Assembly: GCA_021151535.1 (NCBI GenBank)
Contig: JAGKXC010000037.1
Coordinates: 1-26,731, forward strand
Origin: Sphingobacteriia bacterium
GTDB lineage: Bacteria > Bacteroidota > Bacteroidia > NS11-12g > UBA955
Direction of reading: 5' to 3'
Length of the DNA: 26,731 nucleotides
Each line of letters opens with the position of its first letter. Position 1 is the stretch's first letter. The notes beneath the pieces are model-generated. The model made no database searches and was not told the DNA's origin. It saw only the letters and a list, made by a program, of their open reading frames with translations. Below, in pieces: positions 16,141-23,909 of this stretch. Made by a program: the position numbers and the translations under genes.

Positions 16141-17330
16141 TACAAGAATCCGAATATCCATAAAGGAATGTTTTTTCCAATTGGGAAATTCAAATCGTCT
16201 TGTATTACCCAAGCATTTTCTATTCCTGTAATTTGCTTTCGGGTTTTGCTTTTACCTCCAACTTCGAATGTGTGTTGATTGTTTACCAGGAAATCGCCCT
16301 TCTCGGGTACGTTTACTTGATGGTCGATCATGAGTTGTGAGAGGAAAAAAGTTTCTCTTACATTGCCAATGTTAACTTCATTCCCCCCTAAGGCGTATAT
16401 TAAATTTGTGTTGTTCAAATAAACTTTTTCAGGCTTTCGAAGTATGGCGAAACTGTTGCCAGCAGGATATAAAAGATTCAGTATTTTGGCTTGTTCTAAA
16501 TGCTGAATGTAATTGGGGATTGTGTTTCTGTGAATCGAAGTTTTTTGTGCCAATTCAGATATGTTAGGCTTATAGGGCACTTGTTGAGATAATAAATACA
16601 ATAACTGCAACATTTTTTTTGCATTCCTTACATCAAAATCCTTGATTTCAGCCATATCATTTTCAATAATTGTTCTCATTAATTGATTTAACCGCTGATG
16701 AACGGTACTGCTATCTTCTACCGTAAAAGGATAATAACCGCATCTTAAATACTCAGTAAAATATTCCAATGGCCTAAATTCACTTGGAAAATGTGATTTT
16801 AAAGATTCTGATTCTTGGATAATTTGCTCTAAAGAGAGAATTGGTAAGTGCAATTGATATTTAAGGGATAAGAACTCTCTGTACGACATTCCAGGTAGCT
16901 CATATATCAGTGCTCTTCTACTTAAATCGCCTTGCTCTTGGTTGATATCAATAATCGACGATCCCGTAAATATGATTTTTAGCTGAGGATAAATGTCATA
17001 AATGTTTTTAATTTCTACTGACCAGTTGGGGTATTTATGAACTTCATCTATTACCAAATATTCACCACCCATTTTGTGAAACTGGGCAATAGTTTCTTTT
17101 AAAGAATTATTAGTAAAATAAATATCATCAAGTGTAAAATAAGCTGCTTTATTGTTGGGTAGATTGAGCGATTTTAACCATTGCAATGCCATCGTGGTTT
17201 TTCCAGTTCCTCTTGCACCCTTAATGCCTATTAGCCTATTGTTCCATTTGATTTTATGGTAAAGAAATCGTTTAAAGTCAATTGAAGTATTTGATAAAAT
17301 ATTCTCAGACTGTTCTATTAAAACCAACAT
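16137..17330 (-). CDS. AAA-family ATPase with winged-helix and DUF4143-like C-terminus
   Basis: This is a 397-residue ATPase of the large prokaryotic AAA/DUF4143 group. Walker A is GARGTGKTT (38-46), Walker B is YLVIDEVH (91-98) and a sensor follows in FTGSS (121-125). After the ATPase core, ISELAQKTSIHRNTIPNYIQ followed by HLEQAKILNLL reads as a winged helix-turn-helix. The C-terminal ~120 residues (FAILRKPEKVYLNNTNLIYAL, HTFEVGGKSK, IPLWIFGFLY) match the DUF4143 end, which is nuclease-like in fold in some members. Cellular role is not established for this group. The ATG at 17330 is preferred over 17351 because the -7 box would lie inside the longer reading frame. Palindromic elements cover its promoter, so autoregulation through the winged helix is possible. 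Confidence 0.85.
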   Translation of the reverse strand: MLVLIEQSENILSNTSIDFKRFLYHKIKWNNRLIGIKGARGTGKTTMALQWLKSLNLPNNKAAYFTLDDIYFTNNSLKETIAQFHKMGGEYLVIDEVHKYPNWSVEIKNIYDIYPQLKIIFTGSSIIDINQEQGDLSRRALIYELPGMSYREFLSLKYQLHLPILSLEQIIQESESLKSHFPSEFRPLEYFTEYLRCGYYPFTVEDSSTVHQRLNQLMRTIIENDMAEIKDFDVRNAKKMLQLLYLLSQQVPYKPNISELAQKTSIHRNTIPNYIQHLEQAKILNLLYPAGNSFAILRKPEKVYLNNTNLIYALGGNEVNIGNVRETFFLSQLMIDHQVNVPEKGDFLVNNQHTFEVGGKSKTRKQITGIENAWVIQDDLNFPIGKNIPLWIFGFLY

Positions 17331-17448
17331 TGTACTTGAAATGAAGTACAAATATAATCAATTTGCACATTCGGTTATGCAAATTTGTGATTAAATTGCA
17401 CAACTGATTGTGCAAAAATGAAGTGAAATTGCACAATCAGTTGTGCAT
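17330..17448. promoter_or_regulatory. Array of four phased palindromes upstream of the ATPase
   Basis: Three related palindromes lie at 17363-17382 (TTGCACATTCGGTTATGCAA), 17396-17415 (TTGCACAACTGATTGTGCAA) and 17429-17448 (TTGCACAATCAGTTGTGCAT). The third is the reverse complement of the second except for the last base. Their centres are exactly 33 bases apart. A fourth, diverged palindrome with 8-bp arms TTGTACTT and AAGTACAA (17330-17351) is centred 32 bases further on and abuts the ATPase start codon. Equal spacing near three helical turns places all sites on one DNA face, the usual arrangement for cooperative binding of a dimeric protein. Confidence 0.7.
17349..17356 (-). promoter_or_regulatory. 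Promoter -7 box of the AAA ATPase gene
   Basis: TATATTTG on the minus strand matches TAnnTTTG, 18 bases before the ATG at 17330. It sits between two of the palindromes, so proteins bound there would cover the -33 region and the transcription start. A TTTG at 17380-17383 may be the -33 box, though its 23-base spacing is long. Confidence 0.5.
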
Positions 17449-17456
17449 TCTGAAGA

Positions 17457-19061
17457 TTATCCCTCCATACAAGCTTTTACAAACTTCACAAACAATGGGT
17501 GCGGAACAACTACCGTGCTCTTCAATTCTGGGTGGAATTGTACCCCTACAAACCACTTGTGGGTTGGGATTTCTACAATCTCCGCCAATCCAGTTTTGGG
17601 ATTTACACCTGTAATTTTCATGCCCGCATCTTCGATCTGCTGTTTGTAAACATCGTTAAACTCATAGCGATGTCTGTGACGCTCAGAAATATGAGCTTTG
17701 CCATAAGCCTTATATGCGTTTGAACCCTTCGCCAAATCGCAATCATAAGCGCCCAAACGCATGGTTCCACCTTTTTGGGTAAGTTCTTTCTGGCCTTCTA
17801 CCAAATCAATTACGGGATAAGGGGTGTTGGCATCCATTTCCGTAGAAAAAGCACCGGTTAATCCGCAAACGTTTCTCGCGAATTCAATTACCGAACACTG
17901 CATGCCCAAACAAATGCCAAAGAATGGAATGTTGTTTTCCCTTACATAACGGATGGCTTCTAATTTGCCCTCGATGCCCCTATGTCCAAATCCAGGCGCA
18001 ACCAAAACACCATCAAATCCCGCCAATTTCTTAGCTGCATTTTCAACAGTTAAATGTTCAGAATGGATATAGGTAACTCTTACTTTACATTCATTGGCCG
18101 CACCAGCGTGAATGAAAGCTTCGTTTATAGATTTATAAGCATCTGGAAGTTCAACATATTTTCCAACCAATGCGATATTTACCTCGCTCTTTGGATGTTC
18201 TAATTTAAACAAGAAATCGCGCCATGGCTCTAATTCTGGTTCGTTTTTAGCGCTCAACTTAAGTTTTGCCAATGCCGCTTTATCCAATTTCTCCTTCAAC
18301 ATCGCCAATGGAGCTTCGTAGATGGTTTTTAAATCGGCCGCTTCAATAACAGAAGTTGCTTGCACGTTGCAGAACAACGCCAACTTTCTGCGAATTTCAG
18401 CGGTAAGTGGTTTTTCTGTTCTACAAACCAAAATATCGGGTTGCACACCCAATTCCAACAAGCTTTTAACACTATGCTGGGTAGGCTTGGTTTTCAATTC
18501 ACCCGCAGCAGCCAAATATGGAATCAATGTCAAATGCACTACAATCGCATTGTCGTGGCCTTCTTCCCATAACAACTGACGCATACTTTCTACATATGGC
18601 AAAGATTCGATATCCCCCACAGTTCCTCCGATTTCGGTAATTACGATATCATAATCGCCAGATTCACCCAAAATCTTCATTCTGCGCTTGATTTCATCGG
18701 TGATGTGTGGAATTACCTGTACGGTTTTGCCCAAATAATCGCCCCTGCGCTCGTTTTCAATTACTGTTTGATAAACTCTTCCTGTGGTAACGTTGTTGGC
18801 TTGAGATGTAGGAACACCTAAGAAACGCTCATAATGGCCTAAGTCCAAATCCGTTTCCGCTCCATCCTCAGTTACATAACATTCGCCATGCTCATAAGGA
18901 TTTAGGGTGCCTGGATCAACATTCAGATAAGGATCGAATTTTTGGATCGTTACACGATATCCACGCGCTTGTAAAAGCTTGGCTAAAGAAGCTGCTACGA
19001 TACCCTTACCTAAAGAAGATGTTACGCCACCCGTAACGAAAATATATTTGGCTTTTTTCAT
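17457..19061 (-). CDS. pyrG: CTP synthase
   Basis: CTP synthase makes CTP from UTP, ATP and glutamine, the last step of pyrimidine nucleotide synthesis. Length (534) is normal. The N-terminal amidoligase domain starts FVTGGVTSSLGKGI (P-loop at 11-20) and includes KFDPYLNVDPGTLNP and EIGGTVGDIES. The C-terminal class I glutamine amidotransferase domain (from about 293) has APGFGHRG (355-362), nucleophile C384 in FFGICLGMQ, and H510/E512 in VQFHPEL. All catalytic residues are intact. A TAATTTTG box and a small hairpin precede it. It ends just before the palindrome array of the neighbouring ATPase gene. Confidence 0.97.
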   Translation of the reverse strand: MKKAKYIFVTGGVTSSLGKGIVAASLAKLLQARGYRVTIQKFDPYLNVDPGTLNPYEHGECYVTEDGAETDLDLGHYERFLGVPTSQANNVTTGRVYQTVIENERRGDYLGKTVQVIPHITDEIKRRMKILGESGDYDIVITEIGGTVGDIESLPYVESMRQLLWEEGHDNAIVVHLTLIPYLAAAGELKTKPTQHSVKSLLELGVQPDILVCRTEKPLTAEIRRKLALFCNVQATSVIEAADLKTIYEAPLAMLKEKLDKAALAKLKLSAKNEPELEPWRDFLFKLEHPKSEVNIALVGKYVELPDAYKSINEAFIHAGAANECKVRVTYIHSEHLTVENAAKKLAGFDGVLVAPGFGHRGIEGKLEAIRYVRENNIPFFGICLGMQCSVIEFARNVCGLTGAFSTEMDANTPYPVIDLVEGQKELTQKGGTMRLGAYDCDLAKGSNAYKAYGKAHISERHRHRYEFNDVYKQQIEDAGMKITGVNPKTGLAEIVEIPTHKWFVGVQFHPELKSTVVVPHPLFVKFVKACMEG

Positions 19062-19071
19062 AAAATTAACC

Positions 19072-19090
19072 GTTTAGAATCAGTCTAAAC
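19072..19090 (-). promoter_or_regulatory. Hairpin in the pyrG leader
   Basis: GTTTAGA and TCTAAAC form perfect 7-bp arms around a 5-base loop, between the -7 box and the ATG at 19061. There is no uridine tract after it, so it is not a standard attenuator; it could shape initiation or be chance. Confidence 0.3.
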
Positions 19091-19106
19091 CTATAGTTAC
19101 GGGATA

Positions 19107-19114
19107 CAAAATTA
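19107..19114 (-). promoter_or_regulatory. Promoter -7 box of pyrG
   Basis: TAATTTTG on the minus strand is an exact TAnnTTTG match, 45 bases before the ATG. Confidence 0.5.
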
Positions 19115-19167
19115 CGGAAAGAAAAGCATCGCCAATATAAAGTAATTCCGTAGTTTTCAACAAAAGA

Positions 19168-19200
19168 AAATGGCCGCTAATCATAGATTAACAGCCATTT
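19168..19200 (-). terminator. Intrinsic terminator of the cyclophilin-FKBP gene
   Basis: Read on the minus strand, 15-base arms pair fully around a 3-base UAU loop if two G-U wobbles are allowed, and the hairpin is followed by UUUCUUUUG. On the plus strand the same two positions are C-A mismatches, so the element works in the minus direction. The space between it and the stop at 19298 holds only a smaller stem with a GCAA loop (19263-19278) and no gene. Confidence 0.7.
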
Positions 19201-19297
19201 AATGTAAATTTATTCTCCTAAATTCCCCAGTAATAAACAACAGAGGGATTTTTTCCGGCGATAAAAGCTTGCGCTTTCTTCGATGGATCTGGATTTT

Positions 19298-20464
19298 TTA
19301 TTTCACACTGATCAATTCAGTATCGAAAATTAAAGTTGCATTGGGAGGAATTACTCCACCCGCACCTCTTTTTCCATAACCCAATTCAGATGGTATGATC
19401 AATTTGTATTTTGCACCAACGCTCATCAAACCGATACCTTCGTCCCAACCTGGAATAACCTGACCCATACCCAAAGTGAAGGAAATAGGTTCGCCACGGT
19501 TATAAGAATTATCAAATTCATTTCCGTTAGTTAATTTACCAGAGTAGTGAACGGCAACTGTTTTACCAGCAACTGCAGGTGCGCCAGTGCCCTCTTTTTC
19601 AACTACATACCACAAACCACTGTTGGTTCTTTTGGCAGTAGGGTAGTTGGTTAATACCCACTTTTCAAATTCTACTTGAGCTGATTTCATCGCTTCTTTT
19701 TGTTTTGCAATATTGGCCTCTTTGTAAGCAGTAAATGCTTTGTCGTTGGCTTCAAATTTTTTCGCCTCTGATCCAAATCTGTGGATGGTAATGGTCTCCA
19801 TTTTGTCGTTCTGCGCAATTGCATCAACCACATTCTGACCAGTAACTACTTTTCCGAAAATGGTGTGAGCACCGTCTAGCCATGGGGTAGCAACGTGGGT
19901 TATGAAGAACTGAGAACCGTTGGTACCAGGGCCTGCATTGGCCATACTTAAGATACCAGGACCTGTATGTTTCAAAGTTGGAACAAACTCATCGGCGAAG
20001 TTGTAACCTGGTCCGCCAGAACCTGTACCTTGAGGATCGCCACCTTGAATCATGAAGTTGGCAATTACGCGGTGAAAAGTTAATCCATCATAGTAAGGAG
20101 TGCCAGCTGGCTTAGCGCTGTTGCTAATGGTTCCTTCGCTCAATCCCACAAAGTTGCACACCGTCATTGGAGTTTCTTTGAAGAATAATTCTAATAAAAT
20201 TGTGCCTTTGGTGGTTTTCATTTCGGCATAAATGCCATCAGAAACAACAACAGGACTTCCATTAATTGTTAAGGTATGTTCCATTTTTTTAGATACAGGT
20301 TTGTTATTGGCGGCTGGCGATGATTGCGCAGCGCCACCAGAATTTGATTTGCCTTTTGCACTTCCTTTAGCGGGAGCTTTTGCTGGAGGTGTTTTGGCAG
20401 TATTTTGTGCCATCGCCCCACTCATGAATGCAGCAGAAATGGCAAGGATTAAAAAACGTTTCAT
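19298..20464 (-). CDS. Exported cyclophilin-FKBP fusion peptidyl-prolyl isomerase
   Basis: This 388-residue protein joins two unrelated prolyl isomerases. Numbering from the ATG at 20467, a signal peptide ending GAMAQ is followed by a Lys/Ala/Pro/Ser-rich linker (22-60). A cyclophilin domain occupies about 82-230, with FHR (131-133), MIQGGDP (139-145) and GSQFFIT (184-190). A charged helical linker (235-275) leads to an FKBP domain (285-388) with VHYSGKLTNGNEFDNS, VIPGWDEGI and YGKRGAGGVIPPNATL. Both active sites look complete. Such dual-family immunophilins are described from a few bacteria and protists. It should act on exported proteins in the periplasm. The start may be 20467 or 20464; both lie only a few bases after a -7 box. 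A terminator follows the gene. Confidence 0.9.
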   Translation of the reverse strand: MKRFLILAISAAFMSGAMAQNTAKTPPAKAPAKGSAKGKSNSGGAAQSSPAANNKPVSKKMEHTLTINGSPVVVSDGIYAEMKTTKGTILLELFFKETPMTVCNFVGLSEGTISNSAKPAGTPYYDGLTFHRVIANFMIQGGDPQGTGSGGPGYNFADEFVPTLKHTGPGILSMANAGPGTNGSQFFITHVATPWLDGAHTIFGKVVTGQNVVDAIAQNDKMETITIHRFGSEAKKFEANDKAFTAYKEANIAKQKEAMKSAQVEFEKWVLTNYPTAKRTNSGLWYVVEKEGTGAPAVAGKTVAVHYSGKLTNGNEFDNSYNRGEPISFTLGMGQVIPGWDEGIGLMSVGAKYKLIIPSELGYGKRGAGGVIPPNATLIFDTELISVK

Positions 20465-20475
20465 CATATTTATGG

Positions 20476-20483
20476 CAAATTTA
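20476..20483 (-). promoter_or_regulatory. Promoter -7 box of the cyclophilin-FKBP gene
   Basis: TAAATTTG on the minus strand is an exact TAnnTTTG match only 8 bases before the first ATG (20467), so the transcript would be almost leaderless. Confidence 0.5.
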
Positions 20484-20491
20484 TGTGATTT

Positions 20492-20881
20492 TTAGGGTTT
20501 ATTGATTTCAATTTGAGAACGAAATGGCATCGCCGCAAGGATTTCTGTTTTCAAAGCCTTGGGCAGCTTGCCAACTACCAATTCATAGGAGTGTAAAATT
20601 AAGGATTGGACCAATTCTGTTGGTAAACCCTCAAAGCTTACATAATTCCAATGTTTCTTATCCAAGTATGCGCCATGGGTGATTTGCGGATATTGTGCCC
20701 TTAATTCTTGTGCAAAATCAGGGTCGCATTTCAATCCAATGGCTTCAAAAGTAGAAATATCGCCCAAGCAAAACATCTTTCCGGCTACTTTCCAAACCAT
20801 GGTTTCTTGATCGAACGGGAATTCCTCCGTTACCATCGGTAACTGACTGCATAAATGCTGAACCCATTCCAAACTGTCCAT
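20492..20881 (-). CDS. MmcQ/YjbR-family protein
   Basis: This is a 129-residue cytoplasmic protein of the MmcQ/YjbR family, which has a small fold related to DNA-binding proteins. Family landmarks are the N-terminal LEWVQHLCSQLPMVTEEFPF, the strand pair TMVWKVAGKMFCLGDI, LKCDPDFAQELRAQYPQI and the end HWNYVSFEGLPTELVQ with SYELVVGKLPK. Length is typical. A nucleic-acid-binding role is inferred from fold; no cellular function is firmly known. It precedes the cyclophilin-FKBP gene on the same strand by only 25 bases, but a promoter box lies in that gap. Confidence 0.88.
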   Translation of the reverse strand: MDSLEWVQHLCSQLPMVTEEFPFDQETMVWKVAGKMFCLGDISTFEAIGLKCDPDFAQELRAQYPQITHGAYLDKKHWNYVSFEGLPTELVQSLILHSYELVVGKLPKALKTEILAAMPFRSQIEINKP

Positions 20882-20901
20882 TGTGAATAATTCTTAATTT
20901 A

Positions 20902-20909
20902 CAAAACTA
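20902..20909 (-). promoter_or_regulatory. Promoter -7 box of the MmcQ/YjbR gene
   Basis: TAGTTTTG on the minus strand matches TAnnTTTG, about 20 bases before the ATG at 20881. No clear -33 box is seen. Confidence 0.45.
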
Positions 20910-21031
20910 ACCAACCGCGTTAAATTTGAAAAAATATTCGCTCAGGATATTCGTTTATCGATAAGTGGTAGTGTAATCTCCGTTAATTTTCATCATAAAC
21001 CGAGTAATCATTGAGCCAGAATTTATATCCA

Positions 21032-22255
21032 ATGAGAAAATTTGTACAAACCATAATGGTTTTCGGGGCGATAAGCGCTTACGCTTTCACTGCTATTTCT
21101 ATCCAAGCACAGGCAAGTAATACCCAAAAATCGCCCGTAAAAACAACAAAATCAGGGAACAAAGTGAGCGAACCGGGTAAAACGGCCACCGAGGAAAACG
21201 ATATTCCACCCAATTCCCAAGTTACATCGCCCAAAAAACCTAAGAAAGTATTGCTTTCTTCCCTTACAATTGATTCAACACATTATCCTTATACCTTTAC
21301 CTATAAAGGATTGCCATATACTGGTTTGGCGATTACCCAATATATAGATAACACGGTTTATCAAGAATACAGCATTGAAGCTGGTTTGCTGAATGGATTT
21401 TACAAAGAGTACGATGAGAAGAAGAATTTGATGGCCCAGGAAACTTGGAGTGCGGGTAGAAAAAACGGACCGTTTTATTACCGCAATGTGGGTCCGATGG
21501 GCAATATTTCTCGCGGATATTTTTTAAATGATTCTTTAAATGGTTTGATTGAAGGCTTTTATCGCAAATCTGAAATTCCTAAGTACAAGATTTACTATGA
21601 AAATGGCAAGCGCAATGGCAATTCACAAACCTTTTTTGATAATGGTAAAATTGAGCAGGAAGCTACATTTGTAAATGATATTCCCGATGGAATTGTGGTT
21701 GGATATAACCGCGATGGCAAAGTAAGAAGCATCAAAAATTACAAAATGGGAGTACCCGATGGAATCGCCTATGAATTCCATATTACAGGCTGCTCCGGTA
21801 AAGAAATGTACTTCAAAATGGGTGTGCAAGACAGCATGTATCGCGTATTTGATGCCATTACTTGTAATGTAATAGAAGAAGGGTTCTTCAAAATGGGTAA
21901 GAAACATGGTTTGTTTATCGATTACAATGCATTTGGCGATACCTTAAAGGTTGCAGAATACAGCGAAGGCGTTCTCAATGGCAGATACGAAGTGTATGTT
22001 GAAGAGTGGAACGATAAAACCAAGAAAAATGAATTGAAAGTTGATACCAAAGGGACGTATGAATTTGGTACACCTGTTGGGAAGTGGAAATATGGATTTA
22101 GCACGCATTTACAGCAAAGAGAAGGTAGCTATGAAAATGGCGTGATGGTTGGTACATGGATGTTTTACGACAACAAAGGCTTGCCTTTGATGCAGTATAA
22201 ATATGATGCTGCGGGAGAAATTATCGACGAAAAGTATTTCGATATCAAAAAATAA
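21032..22255 (+). CDS. Exported YwqK/MORN-repeat protein
   Basis: This is a 407-residue exported protein. A signal peptide (MRKFVQTIMVFGAISAYAFT...IQAQA) precedes a Lys/Pro/Ser-rich linker. Repeats of the YwqK/MORN type follow, each of about 20-25 residues with an aromatic-rich core: GLLNGFYKEYDEKKNLMAQE, RKNGPFYYRNVG, YYENGKRNGNSQTFFDNGKI and VPDGIAYEF, then KKHGLFIDYNAFGD and GKWKYGF. The repeats continue to the end. In databases this family is often named an antitoxin after B. subtilis YwqK, but nothing here suggests a toxin-antitoxin pair. A surface or periplasmic scaffold role is more likely for an exported form. The ATG at 21032 is chosen over a TTG at 21011 because it begins the signal peptide. 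A kinase gene follows after 6 bases. Confidence 0.82.
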   Translation: MRKFVQTIMVFGAISAYAFTAISIQAQASNTQKSPVKTTKSGNKVSEPGKTATEENDIPPNSQVTSPKKPKKVLLSSLTIDSTHYPYTFTYKGLPYTGLAITQYIDNTVYQEYSIEAGLLNGFYKEYDEKKNLMAQETWSAGRKNGPFYYRNVGPMGNISRGYFLNDSLNGLIEGFYRKSEIPKYKIYYENGKRNGNSQTFFDNGKIEQEATFVNDIPDGIVVGYNRDGKVRSIKNYKMGVPDGIAYEFHITGCSGKEMYFKMGVQDSMYRVFDAITCNVIEEGFFKMGKKHGLFIDYNAFGDTLKVAEYSEGVLNGRYEVYVEEWNDKTKKNELKVDTKGTYEFGTPVGKWKYGFSTHLQQREGSYENGVMVGTWMFYDNKGLPLMQYKYDAAGEIIDEKYFDIKK

Positions 22256-22261
22256 TTCAAC

Positions 22262-22936
22262 GTGGGAGAGAAGTTAGCTACATCGCATCCTGCTGTGGAG
22301 CCGTTTGTGATTGGAATTACAGGTTTAAGCGGATCTGGAAAAACTTATTATGTGGAGGAATTGGAAAAGCGACTGGGAGTTGATGTTACGGTTGTGGGTT
22401 TTGATGATTATTATAAGCCTTTGGAAATGCAGCATATTGATGCGTTTGGTGAAGCCAATTACGATCTTCCCAGTGCTTTGTATTCAGAACGATTTCATGA
22501 AGACTTATTAAAATTAATTCAATATCAGCCAGTATTGATTCGCAAGTATCATTTTGAGAATTATGATGCTCCCGAAGAAACCGTAGTAGTGAGTCCAAGG
22601 CCCATTTTGTTGGTTGAGGGCTTGTTTGTGTTAGATATTCCTGAAGTGGATTCGCTGCTGAATTACCGGATTTTTGTTGAGTGCGACATTGATTTGTGCT
22701 TTAATCGCCGCATTGAAAGGGATGTGCGCGAGCGTGGCATTCCGCATAAAAGAAGCTTACACCAATGGCAGCATCATGTAGTTCCGGCTTACGAAAATCA
22801 TATTTTGCCGCATCGTGAGCGCTGTAATATGGTGATACAAAATGAAGGCAGTGCCGAGGGCAATATCGAAAAAATTGTGCAGGTAATTCGCCAACAAGCC
22901 CATCCTTCGGTGCTGGCTAACTGCCAAACTTTATAG
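22262..22936 (+). CDS. Uridine kinase-like P-loop kinase
   Basis: This is a 224-residue cytoplasmic kinase of the uridine kinase/phosphoribulokinase family. The P-loop is GLSGSGKT (21-28). VVGFDDYYKP gives the catalytic aspartate segment usual in uridine kinase (FDxYY), and PILLVEGLFVL matches the Walker B region. RRIERDVRERG corresponds to the lid with its conserved arginines. A true Udk phosphorylates uridine or cytidine; several Bacteroidota paralogues have unknown substrates, so the precise substrate is not certain. The likely start is GTG (22262), since the next in-frame ATG falls after the P-loop. It lies 6 bases after the YwqK-repeat gene and converges with the phosphoesterase gene with a 4-base gap. 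Confidence 0.85.
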   Translation: MGEKLATSHPAVEPFVIGITGLSGSGKTYYVEELEKRLGVDVTVVGFDDYYKPLEMQHIDAFGEANYDLPSALYSERFHEDLLKLIQYQPVLIRKYHFENYDAPEETVVVSPRPILLVEGLFVLDIPEVDSLLNYRIFVECDIDLCFNRRIERDVRERGIPHKRSLHQWQHHVVPAYENHILPHRERCNMVIQNEGSAEGNIEKIVQVIRQQAHPSVLANCQTL

Positions 22937-22940
22937 CATT

Positions 22941-23444
22941 CTACAGGGCGATAAATTCTGAACTTCTGTATTGAGTTTCGTAAATCACAAATGATGGTTC
23001 CGAAAAATTGCCCGCTACTTCACCTGGGTTGATTAACAATGCATTCCCAAATTTTTGTTTGTGCTGCTTGTGAGAATGACCAAAGCAAACTACATCAAAC
23101 CAGCCAGTTTTGATCATGGTATGGGCATAAAAATGATAATGCGTAGCACCAAATTTCACCCCATCAATAATTTGAATGTTATTTTCATCGCCAAAATACT
23201 CTCCATGTAATTTGATGTTTGGGTACTTCTGGGCGTTTTTTTGAATGTTGAATCTGTCGCCATCATTATTGCCAAACACAGCGTCAATTTCAAGTCCACT
23301 ATCGCCCAATTCCTTGATAACAAAGGGAGAGCAGAAATCGCCACAGAAAATCATACGCTGAATATTTCGTTCTTTGATGATTTCCAAAGCCTTTCTGAGG
23401 TTTTTTAGGTTGTCGTGAATGTCGCTAAGAATTGCAATTTCCAT
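22941..23444 (-). CDS. YfcE-type metallophosphoesterase
   Basis: This is a 167-residue dimetal phosphoesterase of the YfcE/MJ0936 group. All calcineurin-fold motifs are present: DIHDN with D8 and H10, GDF with D36, GNND with N60, and GHSH (H123 and H125). THYHFY contributes further histidines. These enzymes hydrolyse phosphodiester bonds in model assays, but physiological substrates are mostly unknown. Length is usual. It is single, converging with the kinase gene and diverging from the ferredoxin gene. Confidence 0.9.
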   Translation of the reverse strand: MEIAILSDIHDNLKNLRKALEIIKERNIQRMIFCGDFCSPFVIKELGDSGLEIDAVFGNNDGDRFNIQKNAQKYPNIKLHGEYFGDENNIQIIDGVKFGATHYHFYAHTMIKTGWFDVVCFGHSHKQHKQKFGNALLINPGEVAGNFSEPSFVIYETQYRSSEFIAL

Positions 23445-23490
23445 GATTAATAAATTCTATTTCGGGCTCGAAAATACAATAATGTTGTTG

Positions 23491-23498
23491 TAAATTTG
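23491..23498 (+). promoter_or_regulatory. Promoter -7 box of the ferredoxin gene
   Basis: TAAATTTG is an exact TAnnTTTG match 7 bases before the ATG, predicting a leaderless or nearly leaderless mRNA. Confidence 0.5.
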
Positions 23499-23505
23499 CC
23501 GTACT

Positions 23506-23853
23506 ATGGCAATCATTATCACAGAAGAGTGTATTAATTGCGGCGCTTGTGAGCCAGAATGTCCGAATAATGCTATTTATGAAGCGGGCGTAGAATGGGC
23601 AATCGCTGACGGCACAGAAGTGTCTGGTACATTTGTTCTTGCCAACGGTGAAACTGTTGATGTAAAGCATAAATTTGCTCCTGTTTCGCAGGAGGTATAT
23701 TTCATTGTACCTGATAAATGCACAGAATGCAAAGGGTTTCACGAAGAGCCACAATGTGCGGCTGTTTGTCCGGTAGACTGCTGTGTTCCGGATCCCGACC
23801 ACAATGAAACGGAAGAAGTTTTATTAGATAGAAAGCTGAGATTGCACGTTTAA
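23506..23853 (+). CDS. Dicluster 4Fe-4S ferredoxin
   Basis: This is a 115-residue cytoplasmic electron carrier with two 4Fe-4S clusters. The first set is Cx2Cx2Cx3CP (C9, C12, C15, C19). The second set has C72, C75, C84 and C88 in the longer Cx2Cx8Cx3CP spacing, with C92/C93 nearby, as in Allochromatium-type ferredoxins. About 50 residues separate the sets, including a short polar insertion (ADGTEVSGTFVLANGETVDV). The protein ends in a C-terminal acidic stretch. It is a single-gene unit; partners such as pyruvate:ferredoxin oxidoreductase are not in the window. Confidence 0.93.
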   Translation: MAIIITEECINCGACEPECPNNAIYEAGVEWAIADGTEVSGTFVLANGETVDVKHKFAPVSQEVYFIVPDKCTECKGFHEEPQCAAVCPVDCCVPDPDHNETEEVLLDRKLRLHV

Positions 23854-23897
23854 TCGAAATTCATTCGATCGGGCGATATCCGTTAGAAATAAAATTG

Positions 23898-23905
23898 TAA
23901 CTTTC
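23898..23905 (+). promoter_or_regulatory. Possible -7 box of the NlpC/P60 gene
   Basis: TAACTTTC has one mismatch to TAnnTTTG and ends 4 bases before the ATG at 23910. Weak on its own, but it repeats the promoter-to-ATG spacing seen for the ferredoxin gene. Confidence 0.3.
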
Positions 23906-23909
23906 AACC

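Noticed and set aside
17330..17448. Palindromic repeats with regular spacers as a CRISPR array
   Set aside because: The gaps between repeats are only 10-13 bases, the repeats are diverged palindromes of mixed orientation, and no cas genes are present. An operator array fits better.
21032..22255. Antitoxin of a YwqK-type toxin-antitoxin system
   Set aside because: The protein is exported and no toxin-like partner lies next to it; the neighbour is a nucleoside-kinase-like enzyme. The name reflects shared repeats only.
23425..23802. 125-codon open frame antisense to the ferredoxin gene
   Set aside because: It overlaps a ferredoxin with complete cysteine motifs and has no recognisable features.
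23853..23869. Inverted repeat ATCGAA/TTCGAT after the ferredoxin gene as a terminator
   Set aside because: The stem is only 6 bp and no uridine tract follows, so termination cannot be supported.
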